In this document: piece after piece, positions 1-13,020 of the stretch
Numbering within the stretch: the stretch's first letter is position 1
How the letters are laid out: each line of letters begins with the position of its first letter
Notes under the pieces: model-generated
Told to the model about the DNA's origin: nothing
Seen by the model: the letters and a program-made list of their open reading frames with translations, nothing else
Databases searched by the model: none
NCBI RefSeq assembly: GCF_028453695.1
Contig: NC_135782.1
Coordinates: 16,114,190-16,178,189, forward strand
Length of the DNA stretch: 64,000 nt
From: Augochlora pura
Taxonomy: Eukaryota; Arthropoda; Insecta; Hymenoptera; Halictidae
Direction: 5' to 3'
Position numbers and translations under genes: made by a program

Positions 1-75
1 TAAATAACTTGTTAACGGAGCCTTTGAGGAGATTTTTGTAAAGGAAAAAGTTTCTTGAAATTGTCCAAGGAATCG
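1..75 (+). mobile_element. Right arm of a palindromic dispersed element (truncated by window edge)
   Basis: The first 75 bases match the right arms of the palindromic elements at 27.3 kb and 55.7 kb. The shared order is AACTTGTTAAC-like, then GTAAAGGAAAAAGTTTC, then TTGAAATTG and AAGGAAT. The left arm would lie outside the window. No protein is encoded. Family name unknown; the assignment rests only on resemblance to the two fuller copies. Confidence 0.55.
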
Positions 76-617
76 ATCTTGGGGTATCGAAGATTAAAAT
101 TCGAAAATTGTTCTAAAAAAATTGTTAAATTATTCTGGAAAAACTTTTGATTTATTCTGGAAAAATTTCTCGATTTATTATTGATATATTCTCCATTTAT
201 TTTGGAAAAATTCTCAAAATATTCTCTATTTATTCTGGGAAAAAATCATACCAATTTTTATAGGAAATTTCAGTATCACGTTTTCAATTTTTGGTACAGT
301 TTATTCGAAACGATTTCCCGGTTTCGTAGCAGCACGTGCCGTGCAAACGAGACCGCGAAACTCTTCCGTAACAGCGAATTGTGTTCCAGATACGGATCAA
401 GGAGCGTGTCGATGGTATTTAATGGTGTTTCAACAGAGATTTGCTGAAGCCGGCTCGATTTGCGGTCCGCGAGTTGTTCCGCTGTAACTGGTTTCGCCAT
501 TTATCGGGCGTAACTGTGTCACGGAACAGAAAATAACTCAGCTATCGATCACAAATCACGAGTAATAGTTGCAATTAGATGCGCCGCTATTATTAGCGGC
601 CTCGTGAGTTCCGCCAG
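76..617. other. Non-coding stretch, nothing recognisable
   Basis: AT-rich to about 290, with several TTTATTCTGGAAAAA-like repeats (120-240), then moderately GC-rich. The short open frames here have no recognisable product. Confidence 0.5.

Positions 618-668
<51 letters not shown>
618..668. repeat. (CT)n microsatellite
   Basis: About 50 bases of CT dinucleotides with two small interruptions, one of several such tracts in the window beside GC-rich sequence. Confidence 0.95.
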
Positions 669-769
669 AGGTGTTAAGGTATCGGACAAATCTATGAACT
701 AGTTAATGTTAGTTGCAGCTTTCAAATTTATGAAGCTCGAAGACCTAACCTCAAAGTGGAAATATTGCC

Positions 770-1600
770 AACGAATAATTGTAATAATAATTAACAATTA
801 GAACGCCACCGTGCCGTCATAATAATTGTTACAATAATCAATAACTACAGCGATAATTAATGATCGCGATAGTAATTAACAACCACTGTAAGAATTAATA
901 ATTGCGATAATAATTTTTCGTTTCTGTAATAATTAATAATATGGGACATAATTAATAATTACTATAGAAAGTTAATAATTACGATATAAATTGATAACTA
1001 CGATGATAATCAATAACTGTAATAATAATTAATAATTAGAATAATACTTAATAATTAATAATTAGAATAATACTTAATAATTGCGGCAATAATTAATAAT
1101 TTAGCATAAATTGAAGCTGGAAGTATGTGCTTTAATATAGGGTAAATGAGGTTGCAAAAGAAAATTGGAGGACATTTTCGAAAATTGATGAATGCAACCC
1201 CTAATTCTAAGAATAATGCCTCGGTTCTAAGAGAATTTTCAAGATTAATTTAAGTTGTGTTGTTGTTGGAATTTTCAAATATAATTTACCACAAATTAAA
1301 GCTGGAAGTATCTATTTTAATATAGGGTAATTGAAGTTGCAAAAGAAATCTCGAGAACATTTTGAAAAATAAGAAAAGCTGGATCCCTAACTCGACTGAA
1401 GACGTAATTCTAATCCAGAATTATGAAGGAATTAGTAATAATATTTTCTTTTGATTTTTAATTATTAGTAAGAATTAATAATATGCGACAATAATTAATA
1501 ATTACTATAATAATCAATAACTGCAACAACAATTGATAATTACAATAATATTTAATAACTGCAATATTAACAAATAATTAGGGTAACAATTAATAACAAC
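770..1600. repeat. AT-rich degenerate AATAATTAATAA array
   Basis: Loose repeats of AATAATTAATAATT with occasional G/C (about 770-1100 and 1460-1600). Between them a longer segment occurs twice: an AAATTGAAGCTGGAAGTAT-like block near 1107 recurs in slightly different form near 1296, each followed by a TTTAATATAGGGTAA-type sequence. No gene seen. Confidence 0.7.
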
Positions 1601-2340
1601 AATGCGAGGATATTCTGGTCGGAAGAAACAATTTCGACATGTCTGCAAATTGCGCTCGTGTTTCGGCGCTCTGTTTTATCGGAAAAGATCACGTTAATAT
1701 ACCCGATGGCAACGCGAGCTGTCAGGAACGATCAACTCGACAAGAAGAAACGATAATCGTGCGCCGCGTTTCTGATCGCAGTATTTTCCAGCAAGATACT
1801 CGCGTTCTCTCCTTTGAATATTTTTTCTCTCAGGAAACCAAAGCGGAGAAATGAAATCTTACATAACATTGAAAATATAAAGAGCAGACTCCGTTTGATC
1901 CTTTTTTGGCGTGGATTTTCATAAGCCGCGAGCAGCGAGCTTCGAGAAATACGGTGGCGGATTTCCGAGCGGCTTCCATAATTCAGTGTATGGAAAACTG
2001 AATTGGATGCGGCCCCCCGAAATTAATGGCCGAAGTTCGCGCTTCTTTTCTTGGATACCGAAGAAAAAAGTTAAGCAATGAGGGGGAACGATGAGGCAGT
2101 ATTTCTTCGAGGTTTGGAGGGACAAGGGTGAACGGTGCAAGGAATGGGAGAATTTTTTTAAGATTTTTTTTATTCGAGAGGTCAATTGCATTGTAAATAA
2201 AGAATATGGAGATGAAAAGTTGCTCTCTATGGAGTTGCTATGGAGGTGATAGTGATAAGGTATAACTGTCTATAGCACCATCTGCATCAATAGATAAGTA
2301 GATAACTATAGCGCCATCTGTCTTAGACTTTAACTAGATC
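1600..2340. other. Mixed-composition non-coding stretch
   Basis: Moderately GC-rich (1600-2100), then AT-rich. Two sites resembling TAGCGCCATCT lie at about 2264-2316. Open frames of 70-90 codons overlap on both strands and resemble nothing I recognise. Confidence 0.4.
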
Positions 2341-3085
2341 TAACCTAGAACCTAACCTAGGAGAAATATTATTAACATAGATCTAACTTATATCGAGTCA
2401 AGATATGTTTTACAGTAGTTATTATATTAGAGTATCAATGATGATAATGTCTTTCATTGCAAAATAAAAATTTAATAGTTAGGTCATATATAATACAGTA
2501 CCCTATTTCTTTTACCATTTTGTGGTCCATTTTCTCGCCTAAATTAAATCGAAATCTAACCCAGACCTAACCTACATCGATTGCAGAAGCGTCTCGATTA
2601 CTGACACAGTAATTGTTATTAATAATAATCATAATGTCTCACTGTCAAATAAAAGTTTAATAGCTAGGTTACGTATAATACAATACCCTATTTCTTTTAG
2701 CATTTTGTGGTTCATTTTATTGTCTAATACAAATCTAAATCTAACCCAAACCTAACCTATATCAAATGCAGAAGTATCTCAATTATTGACACAGTAGTTA
2801 TCCTCAATAATTACCACAACATCTTCCACTGTCAAATAAAAATTTAACAGCTAGGTTATGCATAATACAGTACCCTATCTCCTTCCCCATTTTGTGGTCA
2901 ATTTTCTCGACTAATCCAAACCAAAATCTAACCCATACCTAACCTATATCAAATGCAGTGATATCTCAATTACTGAGTATCTATATATCAATCTACATAG
3001 TTAGTTATCCTCAATAATAACCACAACGTCTCTCACAGTAAAATAAAAATTTAAGAGTTAGGTTATGTCTGTGGTACTACCCTAT
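2340..3085. repeat. Tandem repeat, about 185-207 bp x 4 (last partial)
   Basis: A block starting AAATAAAAATTTAATAG recurs at about 2462, 2647, 2834 and 3041, spaced 185, 187 and 207 bp. Each copy continues with a TTAGGT..ATAATACA..TACCCTAT motif, CATTTTGTGGT and a CTAACCC..ACCTAACCTA segment. Copies are clearly diverged, so the array is old. No open frame runs through it. Confidence 0.85.
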
Positions 3086-3399
3086 AATCATAGAAATATG
3101 GACCAATAACGTAACACCGAATATTCCGCCGCGAAGATCGAATTTTTATATCCCAACGAACGACTTCTGGGAGACTCTCTCATCATAGTGCAATCCCCGG
3201 GAGATTCCACGGTTCTCAGACACGGGGTTGAAGAAAATGGCGGACAGCCTATTTGTACAGCTTCGTAGACTAACCAATCTGATTGCGGGATAGGAGTCTT
3301 CCGATCACGGGGCTTCGTTCAACAGATCGATGAGTAAATAGCGTCGTGTTACAGGAACTCGTTATGACGCGTTCGATACTCTGTCAGCAATTCGAGGAG

Positions 3400-3815
3400 A
3401 GTTGAGGTTAGGAGGTTAGAGTCTTCGTTAGGTCTTGGATAGGTCTTAACCAGGTGTTAGATAGGTTTCAGTTAAGGTTGGGTTATTTTTAGGTTAGCTT
3501 CAAAGTGAGTCATGTTCATTATATTGCTGAGGGACGCATTGAGTAACTTTTGGACGATTTAGTTAGGTGTTGGTTAAGTCTTGGTTAAGTCTTAGTTAGA
3601 TTTTGGTTAGGTCTTGGTTAAGTCTTAGTTAGATTTAGGTTAGGTCTTGGTTAAGTCTTAGTTAGGTCTTGAATAAGACCGAGTCATACACATTACATCG
3701 CTGTGGACCGCGTTAAGTAGCTTGTGAAAAACTGAGTTAGGTATTGGTTGGATCTTGGCTGGGCTTGGTGAGGACTTGATTAGGTCTTGGCTAGGTTTTG
3801 ATTAGGTCTTTACTT
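3400..3815. repeat. TTAGGTCTTGGT-type minisatellite
   Basis: Around 25 degenerate copies of a 12-18 bp unit related to TTAGGTCTTGGTTAAGTC, interrupted at about 3500-3555 and 3675-3735 by a non-repeat spacer that itself occurs twice (GAGTCATG/CATTATATTGCTG-like). TTAGG is the arthropod telomere unit, but this is a degraded interstitial array, not a telomere. Confidence 0.75.
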
Positions 3816-5138
3816 ATTACTTATTAACTTATTACTCATTAAATTACTAGTTATTAACTTATTACTCATTAAATTACTACTTTTTAATTTATTACTCATT
3901 AAATCATTACTTATTAACTCATTACTTAATAAATCGTCCCTTACTAAAATTTCAATACAAAATAAATAACAAAGGAATATTACCACCATTATCCTAAACA
4001 GGTCTCCAGTTCCATAATCGCCGAAAAGAAACCCCCGGAAATAACCAACGAAAACGTAGTCGCATACATCAACGTATATACATATATATCGAGTTCAGGG
4101 CTGTGCCAAGAGCCCCCATTATCCGACCATTCATTCTACTTATCTCGTCGAACCGAGTCCTGCCGCGTTGCTAAAATGCAGGAAAATCGCAGTCGCAGCG
4201 TCAAACAGATCACCGTGGGGATCGCGGCGAGCGGAGAGGGTGGCGAAGGGGGTGGTGGTCGGCCAGCGAAGTGTTAATAGAAATTCACCGCGGCGATCCA
4301 CTGTGTCTCCTCGCCGGTAGTCATACAAACGAAACGATGCGACCGCGAGAGCCGCACAGAATCCGTGCGCTGATGCCACGCTGATGTGTCAGCTACCGGA
4401 TCAATGAACTGGCCGCGTGCTTTGGATTCCCAACGAGATCGCCCTCGGGCGAGATGCTCCGTTTTTAATGAGATTTTGCAGGGTTATAGAGCTTTTAAAA
4501 CCGAGAAGATTGATATTTAGTTTTAAGTACGTAGGATTTGTGGTTCCTGAGATATTTAATGTTAAAATTGTCGAGTAGCGGAGTGGGGAGGCGATGATGT
4601 CAGAGAAACGCTCGCGAGCGACGGAGTGGGGAGACAGACCACGTGGGGAGTACCCCCACCACTGCCCAGCATTTCTTTGGCAGGCAATGCGTCTTGTGGG
4701 CGTTCGGAAAAGAGGCCATATCTCCTAAACTAATTAATATTTTCGACATAAGTACCTTAATAACTTTTTAAAGACCATGAAAATATGCGACGATTTGTAT
4801 AAAAATAATATATAATTGTGTTAAGAAAATTATGATAATTTTGCTTTTATTTGTATTTTTAATTTGTTAGAAACTTTATACTGATTCATTTCCATTAATT
4901 TAAATTTTAAATTCTTCATTATATATTATGAATTACTTATTACAAATTATAAATTACTTATTAATTATAAATACTAGGTACTGGTTAAATATATTTCTAG
5001 ACACGATATTTACAGTTTCTTTTAACAATTAATTTAATATTCGACTAGAACGAGCTGGCGCGTGCCGCGTCTTCGTCCCCACCCTCCACACGGTCGCGCG
5101 CTGCAAAAGCACCGCGTTCCGATTACGCATCCGCTTGA
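3816..5138. other. Non-coding; GC-rich island at 4000-4660
   Basis: AT-rich TTATTACTCATTAAATTACT repeats (3816-3960) lead into an island rich in CpG (about 4010-4660). The next 400 bp are AT-rich. Open frames in the island overlap on both strands. It could be regulatory, but nothing decides this. Confidence 0.35.
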
Positions 5139-5480
5139 TTAAGGGGCTCGCACTCTCTCCAATTTGCTCGAGTCGATAATCACCGGGGGTATCGATCTTT
5201 CGCGTCGGTTGCCACCTTTGTTCACCGGCCGGCCCGCACGGCGAACCCCGGCCTCAAGACGATGCTGAACCCGTTCAATTAAGATCCCTCCGTTAATGCC
5301 AGGATTAACGCCAGTTTTAATTAACCCGGCCGGACCCGACGCGCGATTCGTGCCAATTAGCCGGACGAAACTCGTAACATGATTTCGGAGAAAAATGGAT
5401 ATATGCTCTCGACACGCTGGGCAACGGTGCCCGTTGGAATTTCTCCGGCGGCGTTGCAAAAACGCGAACGCATTTTTGTG
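5040..5480. promoter_or_regulatory. GC-rich island with homeodomain-like sites
   Basis: This block has high CpG and, close together at 5280-5360, several TAATTAAC, GGATTAA and CAATTAG cores of the kind bound by homeodomain proteins. That suggests a cis-regulatory element. No coding potential convinced me. Function is inference only. Confidence 0.25.
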
Positions 5481-5559
5481 CACAGGGAAAATTCATTTGA
5501 ATTTACTTTTACGAACGACGATTTTTTTTATTTATTTGTTTTATTAGGATTCGGTAGAA

Positions 5560-6310
5560 CTTAATTCAATGGAATTCTATTTTATTTTGTTTTATTTGAT
5601 ACGTGTTTATTTGAGTATTTTTCAATCTTTTTTATTAATTAGTTGTTGATGATTATTGTGATAAATATAACGTTAAACTATTGGTATTTTATAATTAATA
5701 TTAATGTTATATAAATTGAAATATTAGTATTATAAAAATTGAAATATTAATACTATATGAATTGAAATATTAATATTATATAAATTCAAATATTAATTGT
5801 TATAACAAACATTCAGTATTAAATATATAAGAAGAGAGCTTCGCCGAGTTAGCGTATGGAATGGCAACGCTGTGCGACGTTGCAATATCGAGAACAAAAT
5901 GACACCGGTCAGGTGTCGACCTGATTCTTGCTTTTTTAATAGAAAAGGACAACCTTCGAGCATCGACTCGACCCACCGGGTCCGTTCTGACCCACACCGT
6001 CTATTTATGCCGCGTTCATTTTAAACTGTCTTCCATTACATCCTTTAAATTATTATTTATTACACATAATATCTTTCAGCGATTTGTTATCAATAATTGT
6101 TAGTTCCAAGGAATTTTATTTTATAAAAATTGAAAAACAGAACCAGTTAAAAACTGAATATTAAAAAATTATATTTTTAACAAGAATAAATTTTATATAA
6201 TAAATCTTAACTACTGCAAAAACTATTATTATTTAATATTATAATATTTTATACTCTTGTAAATTAAACTATATATACCGTAAATATTCAAACATTTAAA
6301 AATCTTTTTT
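5560..6310. other. AT-rich stretch, nothing recognised
   Basis: Contains a short array of AAATATTAATATTATATAAATTG-like units (about 5690-5800) and otherwise plain AT-rich DNA around a small GC-richer patch at 5830-6000. Confidence 0.5.
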
Positions 6311-6438
6311 AATGAAAATGTTAGCGATTTACAAATTCCGTCTCTGCGAAGAAAGGGTTGCTTTGCCAGCAGAAATTTCGAAAATGGCGAAGTTCGGTTC
6401 AAAGAGTCGGATGATCCGGCTCAGAGAAATTGTTAGAA

Positions 6439-6441
<3 letters not shown>

Positions 6442-6478
<37 letters not shown>
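6442..6478. repeat. (GA)n microsatellite
   Basis: About 37 bases of uninterrupted AG dinucleotides inside a moderately GC-rich segment. Confidence 0.95.
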
Positions 6479-6480
<2 letters not shown>

Positions 6481-6844
6481 CTGTATTAAGTATTGAAAAA
6501 TTGTGTCCGTGTCAAGGACGAGTAATATCAGCAGCGGACAAAAGAGGGGCAGGAATTTTTTTTCGAGGCTGGCCACCGGCGAGAGCGAGTGTGTTTGATT
6601 TGTTAGCGACCTACATGGGCCGACACACAATCGGAATCAGAGCCAATGATATCGAGCCTTTAGAATGTAAGCTGGTAGAGAGGAAACAATCTGTTTCCAC
6701 CGGAAGTGGAGAGAGAAAAAAAAAGGAATTGTGCTGGTCGCTGAGATATGTTACGAAAACGGCGTACAAATAAGGACAATGGGCGAGGAGAAACTTCGGT
6801 ATCTGTGTCCGCGCATGTTGCTGATAAGGGATCCCATTCACCCA

Positions 6845-7272
6845 CCCCCTCTCTGTTCTCTCTCTCTCTTTTCTGTCTCTCCTTTTTCTGTCTCTTTCTG
6901 TCATCTCTGCTTCTCTTTCTCCTTTCTGTCTTGCTCTGTTCTCTGTCTCTGTTTTTTCTGTTTTGCTCTATTTTTCAGATTCTGTCTTTGTCTTTTTTGA
7001 CACTCTATTTCCTGTCTTTGTCTTTTCTGTCTCTATCTAGGTTTTTTTGTTTCTGTATTTGTCTTTTCTGTCTCTCTACTTTTTTTCTGTCTCTCTCTTT
7101 TCTGACTCTCTGTCTTTGTCTCTTCTGTCCCTCTATTTATTTTCTGTCCCCCTATTTATTTTCTGTCTTTGTATTTTCTATATCTGACTTTGTATTTTCT
7201 GTCTCTGTCTATGTCTCCTCTGTCTCTGTCTTTACTATCTCTCTCTCTCTCTTTCTCTCTTTCTCCCCAATT
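6845..7272. repeat. Long polypyrimidine tract (TTTCTGTCTC-type)
   Basis: More than 400 bases almost wholly pyrimidine plus scattered G, made of TTTCTGTCTCT, TCTGTCTTTGTC and CTCTCT units. Strong strand asymmetry keeps two plus-strand frames open for up to 180 codons, giving a Ser/Leu/Phe/Cys-only translation that is not a believable protein. Confidence 0.9.
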
Positions 7273-7679
7273 CTCGCTAAAAACCATCCGAATTAGTTCC
7301 CAAGCAGTGCCACCTTCTCCACGAAGAGCATCGATACAATACTCCACCAAAGTGCCATCGTCGTGGAGGATTTTCTACACGTCGGCCATGGTTCCCGGGT
7401 GATATTTCATTCGGGTTCATCCGATACCCCTCTGACTTTTAGCTTTTCTTTTTCCAGCTTGCCGGAACTTTTAACGCTGACCACAGAAGCGTTTAATAGG
7501 GTGGTAAACGCGAATGGTTCCAGGTGTTACTGCACTTTAGATTTATGGATCTTTATGGCAGATTGATGGTGACTATTAATTTGAACAGGTCCGTGTACGT
7601 TGAACCGACCCGAGAGAACAAGAAACTGTAAATTAGACCAAGAGAGCGAACGTAAGAGCCATTAAAGAGAAATTACTTT

Positions 7680-8110
7680 TTATTTCTATTTTATTAGATT
7701 TTTAGTATATTTTATTTTACTGCTATTTAGGTTATTAATCTTAATTAAATTATTTTATTTTGTTTGAGTATTCTATCTGTTTATTTTATTCGGGTACCGT
7801 TTATTTTACTATTTTATTATTTTATTTTACTTTGCTACCACAGATGTTATTATTTTATTAGTTTATTTTATTTTGCTACCACCTATAGTACTATTTTATT
7901 AATTTATTTAATTTTACTACTATTTATATTATTAACCTTATTAATTTATTTTAATTTGTCACCGAATATTTTATTATTCTATCAGTTTATCTTATTACTT
8001 TCTAAACATATTTTATTTCCTAATCCTTTATCTTATTACTCCACCAATTTATTTTATTTTGTTGCTATCCACGCGATCATTTTACCCTTATTATTATTCT
8101 TATTATTCTT
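7680..8110. repeat. TTTATTTTA-type AT-rich array
   Basis: Degenerate TTATTTTATTTTGCTACCAC-like units. A 129-codon frame across it is a low-complexity translation. Confidence 0.75.
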
Positions 8111-8169
8111 CTTCTTTCGCCAATACATAATTAAATCCGTTCAGCCGCATTAAATACAATCTGAAAACA

Positions 8170-9450
8170 AGAACCAAAGATAATTCACCGTCACGCGCTT
8201 TCAAACATAACCTACAAAAAACGGGAACGCCGTCGCTCGCGCGGCTAATTAAATATCGACGTCTCCCTTTCATCCGCTATTAGAAGGCAATATTTATTAT
8301 AGCGACGCCGGAAAATTGGAATTTTCTTGGACGGTGAGTGGGGGCGTAACAATGCGGAAAAAGGTGGCGGAAAAAGGTGATGGGCGGAAAAGTAGCGGGC
8401 GTGAATAGATTCGATCGTGTTGCGGGTTTCGCATTGAAAAATAAATCATCCGTCGATGAAGGAAGCTCGCGCGATCGGTCGAAATTAATGGATTCCCTCT
8501 CGTGATCGCTCGTCGCGTTGCACGGCGGCGGCCCGAAGGTGTGTGGGAAAGAAAAGAAGAAGGACGCGGTAGAACGCGTGGATAAAACGGCGATGGGGAT
8601 TGACAAAGGTCTACCCATCCGCGCGCGCCAGAATATACCTTCTCTATCGATTTTACTATTCTTCTCTGCTGCGCGGTACATGTTTAAACTTTGAATAAAG
8701 AGCAATCGCGAGTGCGAGAAATAATCGCTCGGATTCAAGGGTAAAATATGGCTACTTCGATAATCGAGAGACGAAGAATCGTTTCGGCGCAGAAGAGTTT
8801 CATTTTGATGCGCTCGAGATAGGTTGTTAAAGAGTGTGTTAATTAATGTCTATAGATTGTAATGATGAGTTAAATATGGTGAAATTATTAGTAATATTAG
8901 GTAAAATAATATAATAAAATAATTCAGTAATATAAAACAAAATAATATAGTAAGATAATATGCAATAGTAAAATAATTAGGTAATATTAAGTAATATTAC
9001 GTAAAACAATCTAGTAAAATAAGTATTATCACTTAGTATCTCTGTATTTAATTTAGTGACTAAGTATCAGTTAATTAGATAGTTAGTTTTACTATTTATA
9101 TTTGTTCATTTATTGAAGCAATAATAATATAATTTTTAATATAGTAATTTAATTGATATTAGTACATTGTAATGATGCAGTGTCCTCCAAATACAATTTA
9201 TTGTATTAATAATATAATGTAATTCTCTTCGTCAACTAGTTAATTATTTAAGCAATCAATTAAATATTTAGACCATTATTTAGGGATTTACATAAATAGT
9301 TAGCTAATTGGTTAGTCAATTAATATCTTAAGATATTAATATTCTTAAGATCTTCTGATATCTAACACAGGCCTAACTCAGACCTAACTTAAGCTTAACA
9401 CAAACCTAACATAACCCTACCATATACCTATCGCAGACCTAGCATAAACC
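8170..9450. other. GC-rich island (8210-8760) then AT-rich DNA
   Basis: The island has a 152-codon minus-strand frame from an ATG near 8738, with no feature I recognise. From 8870 to 9350 the sequence is TAATATAAGTAAAATAATA-like. At 9360-9450 there are short CTAACATAACCCTA-type units. Confidence 0.35.
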
Positions 9451-9930
9451 TAACAGCGAAAAATAAGAAAAATACGATAGTTTTTGCTCGCACGAGTCCG
9501 GGATTTTCATTAGCTCGCGAGCACGCGATTAAGCCTCGTTGGAACATCTTCCACGCGCACGTGTATCGAATGTACTATTTTTTCTCCGATATGCAGGCGG
9601 CTAAATATAAGTTCGTTCTATAAGCCATCACCATTTAGAATGTATGTATGTGTATTGCGTTAAACGCCGACTTACGCAGAGAACGCTATACAATATGCGG
9701 TCGACTGTCGTGTGGCTCAGAAATCGATCTGTTTCTACAAATATACGTATATTGTATAATTCGTTGCAAGCGAAATCGATCGATTCTCACCTTCGGTGAT
9801 ACAATTTTAAACGATGGTTAAAGATTCGGTGAACCGGTTCATGGAATTCAGGATAAAATGTACATTTTAAGGCGGATGCAAAATAAAACATAAAATGTAA
9901 AATAAAAAATACAAGATATAAAATATTAAT
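9450..9930. other. Non-coding, nothing recognised
   Basis: Mixed-composition sequence with no long open frame or clear repeat until the array starting about 9935. Confidence 0.4.
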
Positions 9931-9934
9931 AAAA

Positions 9935-10335
9935 TATTAACCCTTATCATTCCAAAAATTTTACTGAATGTTGAAATATTGCCATAAGCCTGACAATATC
10001 ATTGATAATAAAAGTTATAAGGCTCAAATAATAAAATATAAAATATAGAACAAAAATATTAAATATTAACCCTTATAATTCCAAAAGTTTTACTAAACGC
10101 TGAAATATTGTCTTAAGCCTCACGATATTATTGCTGATTGAAGTGATAAGGCTCAAATAAAATTATAAAATTAAAAATAGAAAATGTACTATATAAAATA
10201 TAAAAAAATATATGTATAAAATATTAACCCCTGTCATTCCAAAAATTTTACTGAACGCTAAAATATTGCCTTAAGTCTGGCGATATTACTGTCTCCTGAA
10301 CTAATAAGATTCAAATAAAAATATAAAATATAATT
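9935..10335. repeat. Three-copy tandem repeat (130-158 bp spacing)
   Basis: A core beginning AACCCTTATCATTCCAAAA occurs at about 9938, 10068 and 10226. Each copy has TTTTACTGAA, GAAATATTG, TAAGCCTGAC and AAGGCTCAAATAA blocks. The spacers between cores are ATAAAATATAA-type and vary in length. Inside each core AGCCTTAT and its complement flank a short interval, so each could fold. Confidence 0.8.
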
Positions 10336-10439
10336 ATATAAAAATTACAACAAAAAAGACAGTAAAAGCATATCTCTAAAATAAAATCCTCCTTCAACGA
10401 AGCTCTAATCGCAGAATCCCAACAATTGCAACAACAATC

Positions 10440-11230
10440 GTCATTAGAACATCGTCGCTCGCATAAAACACGTACTCCAGCAAAGAAATGCCACTGCCAC
10501 TTTTTCCAACTAATGAAAGTTTGCGTTCCCGGGATCCTGTAGGATCGCCGAGCGTACAGGCAAAGAAAACGTCCGGGAATGCGGCGTGCCCAAGAAATTT
10601 ATCGAATATAATACATCGGGGGGTGTCAGCGGCAGCACGTGATACCGAGGCCAGAATGCGACCGGCGCAATACGCGTGTATAATGGTTTCTCGTGGCGGT
10701 AATAGTTGCGGTGCACGCGCGTGTTAACGGCAGCCCCCTCCGCCTCATTGGCGGAGAATATTTCGCCGCCGGCGCATTCCATGATTTATGAAAACGCGCG
10801 GTTGAAGCATAAATAGAACACGGCGTTAGGTATCATATCTTTGCCAGAAAAAAAGAGACAAAAATGCGCGACATTCTCGTCGCGTCGGTAATGATCGGAA
10901 AAATCCGAGCTCGCGAAAAATGTTCAACCCCCCGTGCCTCGCAATAGCGACGCGTGCCATAAATCGCGGTTTAGACGCGAGTTTATGCGCAACCTCGTTG
11001 ATCACGTTTTATTGCGATTTCCGCAGCCGGAACACCGCCTTTCTTCTGTTTTATTCAGCGGCGAAACGAGGCCGTGGTGCATTAGGTGCGTTAGACGCCG
11101 GTTCGTCTGATCAATTATGGTTGTGTAAGGTGTGTGTTGGGAGTAACTTTGAAGCATAGTTTGAACGGCGATGTCTTAACCTTGAAACTTCGAAGCTGAA
11201 CGGCGACGTCTTTGAACAGCGGTAACTTTG
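10440..11230. other. GC-rich island, no convincing gene
   Basis: Compositionally distinct CpG-rich block with overlapping 79-90 codon frames on both strands. A two-fold imperfect repeat of GAACGGCGA(T/C)GTCTT lies at about 11163-11213. Possibly regulatory. Confidence 0.3.
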
Positions 11231-12030
11231 TTTTAGGTTATGGTAGAATTGTGAAGTTTTTTTTTAAATGAAGCTTCAGATATGTAGTTTATACTGATAT
11301 ATAGCCATTTTTAGTATTATTTTAATTATAAGTATGTATTTAATATATAATAGTGACCGTAGCGTTTTTTCGTAAATTTGAAGGCATTTTAGTGATATCG
11401 AAAAAGTGGTGGATTTGACGTTTTCTACAGCCCTGGAAAAATTTGTTTCTACTACGCCGTTTACGGGGTCGTAAAGTATGATCCTTCCTCTTTAATTTGA
11501 CGTAAGAACGAAGTCGCTACGATTTTTTCTTGCAAAGTTATAGCACTATAAAAAACGCGATCCATAGGAGTAGTTAACCACCCTTATCGGTACCAGTCGT
11601 CATATTTAGGTCACTACAATCGTAAAGAAGCATCAAATTAAAAATTCGACTATATTGTACTAAAGTAGGGACTTCAAGCTTTATTGTAAAAAAAGTTCCA
11701 TAATTTTAGTAATAACTTTTAACCAAGTTACCAATTTTCAAAGATTCGCAATATTAGACTCTCTGGTTCCGTAAGACAAAAGCGCGGTTCTTCGGAACTT
11801 ATGGGGCACCGTAATAATTAAGAAAACGGCACCCCCCCCCCCTCACCCCCGGGAAGAACGCGGATAATCTCGCCCCGCGAGATCGGATCGGCACGGTATT
11901 TTTCTTGTCTCCGCTTGCCGCGAGTTTGTTCAATTTTCCTCGGCGGCGACTCGCGGGATAAACGAGTTTCTTTCTTTTTTAGGCCGCGTCCCTTTGTTCG
12001 CGAGAAACAAAGATAAAGAGAACGAAAGCG
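11230..12030. other. Non-coding stretch, possible degraded dispersed repeat
   Basis: At 11390-11790 there is a block with weak internal inverted similarity (an AATTTGACGTAAGAA-type segment near 11494 and its diverged complement near 11630). It may be an old palindromic element. Then a C10 run lies near 11833 and a GC-rich island from 11850. Confidence 0.25.
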
Positions 12031-12032
12031 AG

Positions 12033-12066
<34 letters not shown>
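12030..12066. repeat. (GA)n microsatellite
   Basis: About 32 bases of AG dinucleotides, preceded by GAAAGCGAGAGC, inside a GC-rich island. Confidence 0.9.
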
Positions 12067-12073
<7 letters not shown>

Positions 12074-12169
12074 AAAGAGAATTTCTCCATCGATCTCCGA
12101 CGGCGCGGACCGCGCACCGGTTTTCGAAGCGCGTAACACGCGCGTAAACACAATAGCCCTGAATGAGAA

Positions 12170-12186
12170 TGGATATACAGGGTGGC
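12170..12186. repeat. Lone TATACAGGGTG terminus-like motif
   Basis: TATACAGGGTGG matches the terminal inverted repeat of the small element at 57.8 kb. A reverse-orientation copy, CACCCTGTATA, is at about 15979-15989. They may be ends of decayed elements; no intact partner is adjacent. Confidence 0.35.
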
Positions 12187-12459
12187 CCTTAAATGATTCA
12201 TAGCCGGGAGAGAGAGGGTGTAAACGCGGGGGCCCCATTCACGAGAGCGAGACTGTGTACCGCTGACGTATTGATCCTCGAACAGCGGTATCGCCGATGC
12301 CTTTTTGCCGATCCCTGATATATTAAGTTGCTGCATACAAAACATCAGATTTTTAAGTAAACATATAAAACTGCATATCTTTTTTCAAAAGTTATCGATT
12401 TAATCAATTTTTTCAATTTGAAATCTGAATTTTTTGAATTTCTGATTTCTACGCTGTAA

Positions 12460-13020
12460 ACTATTCTGTAGTAAAATACAGGACGGTATAATGTAATATA
12501 TATATATATATATTATACAATATAATACGGTATTGTATAACAAGGTATAGTATTTCATATTATAGTTCATATAATATGATATAATATGATATAAGCGTCG
12601 GTCCGCATACAATATGGTATAGCAGTATAGTGTAGTGCTATTATACTATTCTGTAGTATGGTACATGACAATACAATATAACAAACAGATAGTATATATA
12701 AATATGTATATATAAACTATAGTATATATATAATGTATAATGTATCATATTGAACTCTATTATATTATATTAAACTATGTTATATTATGTCATATCATAT
12801 TAAACTATATTATATTGTAATATATCATATTAAACTATATTACATTGTATTATATCCATACTATATATCAAATGATATTATACTATATTATATCATACTA
12901 TATCATATCAAATTATATTATACTACATTACACTATACCACATTCTACTACATTATATTATCCATACACATCAACATAACTATTAATCAAACCCTCCACA
13001 TATCAATTAACACATAATCT
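12460..13020. repeat. TA-rich array (TATATTATATCATAT type)
   Basis: Degenerate TATTATACTATATTATATCATA units. All frames across it encode Tyr/Ile strings and are not genes. Confidence 0.8.

Noticed and set aside
3400..3815. Telomere-type TTAGG repeat
   Set aside because: Units are degenerate, interrupted and embedded in ordinary sequence, so this is an interstitial minisatellite at most.
6748..7296. 182-codon plus-strand frame over the polypyrimidine tract
   Set aside because: Almost entirely Ser, Leu, Phe and Cys, explained by the CT/TCTG repeat.
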